Positions 6,373-7,423 of a stretch of 7,423 nucleotides of DNA are shown piece after piece. Made by a program: the position numbers and the translations under genes. Source of the DNA: an uncultured Clostridia bacterium (GTDB taxonomy: Bacteria > Bacillota > Clostridia > Peptostreptococcales > Anaerovoracaceae); NCBI GenBank assembly GCA_945788655.1, contig CALZMV010000064.1, forward strand, positions 1-7,423. Reading direction: 5' to 3'. The notes beneath the pieces were generated by a model that saw nothing but the letters and a program-made list of their open reading frames with translations, was not told the DNA's origin and ran no database searches. The number at the start of each line of letters is the position of its first letter. Position 1 is the stretch's first letter.

Positions 6373-6477
6373 CTATTTATTAAATAATTCATCTACCAGT
6401 GACTTAAAAAAACGGTAAGCCACAATGAAAAGAGGAACAGCTAAAAGCATTGAAAATAATAACTTAATTATAAACAC
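6373..6477 (-). CDS. 34-aa single-pass membrane peptide upstream of tmk
   Basis: This is a small gene of 34 codons, below usual length cut-offs. The predicted product begins MFIIKLLFSMLLAVPLFIVA (GTG read as Met), followed by YRFFKSLVDELFNK. Residues 2-21 form one hydrophobic segment long enough to span the membrane, followed by a basic then mixed amphipathic tail (R22, K25, D29, E30). The GTG start has an excellent GGGAGG (6486-6491) at 8-nt spacing, and an extended -10 promoter element lies about 32 nt upstream of it. The stop lies 8 nt before the tmk ATG and overlaps the tmk Shine-Dalgarno, so translation may be coupled. I do not recognise the family. It could be a real membrane microprotein or a leader peptide that sets tmk translation. 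The strong ribosome binding site and the fit into the operon argue against chance. Confidence 0.6.
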   Translation of the reverse strand: MFIIKLLFSMLLAVPLFIVAYRFFKSLVDELFNK

Positions 6478-6485
6478 AACAAATT

Positions 6486-6491
6486 CCTCCC
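6486..6491 (-). promoter_or_regulatory. Strong Shine-Dalgarno of the 34-codon ORF
   Basis: On the minus strand AAAGGGAGGA is followed 8 nt after GGGAGG by a GTG codon at 6477-6475. There is no other nearby start that this site could serve, and tmk itself lies over 110 nt away, so it indicates translation of the short ORF. Confidence 0.65.
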
Positions 6492-6508
6492 TTTACTCAT
6501 TCCGATAT

Positions 6509-6517
6509 ATTATATCA
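6509..6517 (-). promoter_or_regulatory. Extended -10 promoter for the tmk operon
   Basis: On the minus strand the sequence TGATATAAT is a perfect TGnTATAAT extended -10. The region upstream, at -35 distance, is a T-rich tract without a good TTGACA match, as is typical of extended -10 promoters. Transcription would begin near 6502, giving a leader of about 25 nt that holds the GGGAGG site of the 34-codon ORF. It lies between that ORF and the upstream 134-aa gene, so the tmk operon need not depend on read-through. Confidence 0.6.
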
Positions 6518-6538
6518 CATAAAAAGAAAGAAAAAAAC

Positions 6539-6943
6539 TTAGAATTTGTTCCAATAGGTTTCATGCAGATATTTTTTTAGAGAATTCACATCTTTTTCTT
6601 TAAATGACTTTGTAATCATTCTATGGAAAAAATTCTCTCTTTTTAATACTTCGAAATCAGGATCAAGAGAAGCTTCATAGTCGCAGATGTCTTTTAACAG
6701 ATTGTGAATCTTTGACTTTAATTCTTCATCTATACAATAATTCGTATATGTATGATGGAATTTTTCCTTTTGCTTAAGGTATAAAGGATATCGTCCATTA
6801 TTTATTGACAAATCCATTCCAAGAACTCCAAAGGTTAATTCATTTATCAGCGCTTCGTCACAATTATCTAATGCAAGGGAAGCTGCCTTAAAGGAAAGAT
6901 TTGAAACCTCTCTATATTTATTTTCTATCAATTGTCTATTCAT
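6539..6943 (-). CDS. Hypothetical protein, 134 aa, unrecognised
   Basis: I do not recognise this protein. It is soluble, without signal peptide or membrane segment, and looks mostly helical with many charged residues. Its His, Tyr and Phe content is noticeable (for example KFHHTYTNY near 61-69, ENFFHRM near 103-109, and a C-terminal HETYWNKF). Only two cysteines are in clear positions (C28 and C70), followed by C87, with no metal-binding pattern. The ATG has GGAGG at 6-nt spacing, which strongly supports translation, and a possible promoter lies at 6971-7000. It sits alone between the end of an rRNA operon and the tmk operon, on the same strand as both. No terminator hairpin is seen after its stop; the next feature is the tmk operon promoter. 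Function cannot be inferred from context. Confidence 0.75.
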   Translation of the reverse strand: MNRQLIENKYREVSNLSFKAASLALDNCDEALINELTFGVLGMDLSINNGRYPLYLKQKEKFHHTYTNYCIDEELKSKIHNLLKDICDYEASLDPDFEVLKRENFFHRMITKSFKEKDVNSLKKYLHETYWNKF

Positions 6944-6970
6944 TTATAACCTCCATCTGCTTTTAATTTT

Positions 6971-7000
6971 ACTATAAAAGTGCTGAAAATTCAAAAACAA
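6971..7000 (-). promoter_or_regulatory. Possible promoter of the 134-aa gene
   Basis: On the minus strand TTGTTT (7000-6995), an 18-nt spacer and TATAGT (6976-6971) make a plausible SigA promoter. The -10 matches five of six positions and the -35 is weak beyond TTG. The start near 6964 would give a 20-nt leader containing the GGAGG at 6950-6954. It is placed after the rRNA terminator, where an independent promoter is needed. Confidence 0.4.
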
Positions 7001-7003
7001 CAA

Positions 7004-7053
7004 AGCCGATACAATCCGGGAAAGCGTCCTTTCGGAAAGTAGAGACGCTGCCG
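7004..7053 (+). pseudogene. Inverted 5S rRNA-like 3' fragment
   Basis: Read on the plus strand, this stretch resembles the last ~50 nt of the 5S rRNA encoded on the opposite strand at 7097-7210. It shares GCCGAT, AC, GGGAA, GC, CCT, then GGAAAGTAG, GACG and TGCCG in the same order. The last 20 bases differ from the real 5S by one inserted A and one C for T. The 5' two thirds of a 5S gene is absent. It also folds as a hairpin, with AGCGTC (7023-7028) pairing with GACGCT (7044-7049). I read it as a degraded, inverted remnant; a chance resemblance driven by hairpin structure is the alternative. Confidence 0.5.
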
Positions 7054-7054
7054 T

Positions 7055-7082
7055 AAAAAAAAAGAAGCGCTTTATGCGCTTC
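7055..7082 (-). terminator. Intrinsic terminator of the rRNA operon
   Basis: On the minus strand GAAGCGC (7082-7076) pairs perfectly with GCGCTTC (7070-7064) around a 5-nt loop, followed by nine T (7063-7055). It begins 14 nt past the 5S 3' end, so it is the expected end of the 23S-5S transcript. Confidence 0.93.
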
Positions 7083-7096
7083 GTCAAATAAAAAAA

Positions 7097-7210
7097 CCGG
7101 CAACGTCCTACTTTCCCAGGCAGCTTCCCACCAAGTATCATCGGCGCTAGAGAGCTTAACTTCTGTGTTCGAGATGGGAACAGGTGTATCCTCTCCGCTA
7201 TTGTCACCGG
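7097..7210 (-). rRNA. rrf: 5S ribosomal RNA
   Basis: The minus strand carries a complete 5S rRNA of about 114-116 nt. It has the conserved CCCATCTCGAACACAGAAG block and the following TTAAGCTC, then GCGCCGATGATAC and GGGAAAGTAGGACG. The 5' end CCGGTGAC pairs with the 3' end GTTGCCGG, with two wobble pairs, to form helix I, which sets the ends to within one or two bases. It lies 53 nt downstream of the 23S rRNA, with no tRNA between, and is followed by a strong terminator. 5S rRNA is part of the large ribosomal subunit central protuberance. Confidence 0.97.
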
Positions 7211-7226
7211 ATTTACACTCTTAAAC

Positions 7227-7253
7227 TGAATGAGTACCAAAGCTGTACTTTCA
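7227..7253 (-). other. Hairpin in the 23S-5S spacer, likely processing signal
   Basis: In the spacer the minus-strand RNA can form TGAA plus AGTAC pairing with GTACT plus TTCA around a 7-nt loop, with a 2-nt bulge on one side. This gives about 9 bp. Stems in this position commonly serve processing of 5S precursors; there is no T-run, so it is not a terminator. The processing role is inferred. Confidence 0.45.
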
Positions 7254-7263
7254 TTAAAACCAT

Positions 7264-7423
7264 TGGTTAAGCGTTCGACCTATTAGTATCGGTCAGCTCA
7301 ATGCATTACTGCACTTACACCTCCGACCTATCAACGTGATAGTCTCTCACGGGTCTTACCTTAAAGGAGGAAATCTATTCTTGTGGGGGGCTTCGCACTT
7401 AGATGCTTTCAGCGCTTATCCCG
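7264..7423 (-). rRNA. rrl: 23S ribosomal RNA, 3' end (partial)
   Basis: The minus strand contains the last ~160 nt of 23S rRNA, truncated by the right window edge. Recognisable elements are CGGGATAAGCGCTGAAAGCA, CTAAGTGCGAAGCC, then the terminal block GACCGATACTAATAGGTCGA followed by CGCTTAACC. The 3' end is placed near 7264 from the TTAACC motif that pairs with the 23S 5' end; the exact base is uncertain by a few positions. It is the large-subunit rRNA of an operon transcribed right to left, followed by 5S. Confidence 0.96.

Noticed and set aside
6944..7240. Minus-strand 98-codon open frame
   Set aside because: It runs through the 5S rRNA gene and its terminator and has no supporting ribosome binding site or protein-like composition; the RNA gene explains the sequence.
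1..7423. CRISPR array, insertion sequence or phage element
   Set aside because: No regularly spaced repeats, transposase, integrase or terminal inverted repeats are visible in either strand.

Overview
The window reads as a chromosomal stretch from an endospore-forming, low-to-moderate GC Clostridia-type Firmicute. Evidence for this is the spmA/spmB pair, the tmk-holB-ricT-trmN6 order familiar from Firmicutes, an AbrB protein with a C-terminal Cys-rich ribbon, strong GGAGG ribosome binding sites throughout, and a Gram-positive-type 5S rRNA. The exact genus cannot be fixed from sequence alone.

Layout, left to right. (1) 1-2039: a minus-strand unit made of a DUF948-like membrane protein, an AbrB-family regulator and murA. 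It ends in a clear intrinsic terminator (25-53), and a strong Shine-Dalgarno at 6-10 points to another minus-strand gene just off the left edge. (2) 2010-2066: a compact divergent promoter region, with a SigA-like promoter facing left and a SigE-like (mother-cell sporulation) promoter facing right. (3) 2096-3195: spmA-spmB on the plus strand, overlapping by one base, the only plus-strand protein genes here. (4) 3230-6517: a tightly packed minus-strand operon. Reading in its own direction it has an unlisted 34-codon membrane peptide gene, tmk, holB, ricT and a trmN6-type methyltransferase. Genes are separated by at most 8 nt or overlap. (5) 6539-6943: an unrecognised 134-aa protein with its own possible promoter. 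(6) 6944-7423: the end of a minus-strand rRNA operon (23S 3' end, spacer hairpin, 5S, strong terminator). Just beyond the terminator is a short stretch resembling an inverted 3' piece of 5S rRNA.

How the genes fit together. The tmk operon joins dTMP phosphorylation, the clamp loader delta-prime subunit, the Y-complex protein RicT (RNA maturation and sporulation control in Bacillus) and a tRNA methyltransferase. The DUF948-abrB-murA unit combines envelope and regulatory functions. SpmA/SpmB act in spore core dehydration. Most of the window is conserved housekeeping sequence. The items least explained by standard annotation are the 34-codon membrane peptide, the inverted 5S-like fragment, the abutting SigA/SigE-type promoters and the orphan 134-aa gene. 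No mobile element, CRISPR array or obvious novel defence system is visible.
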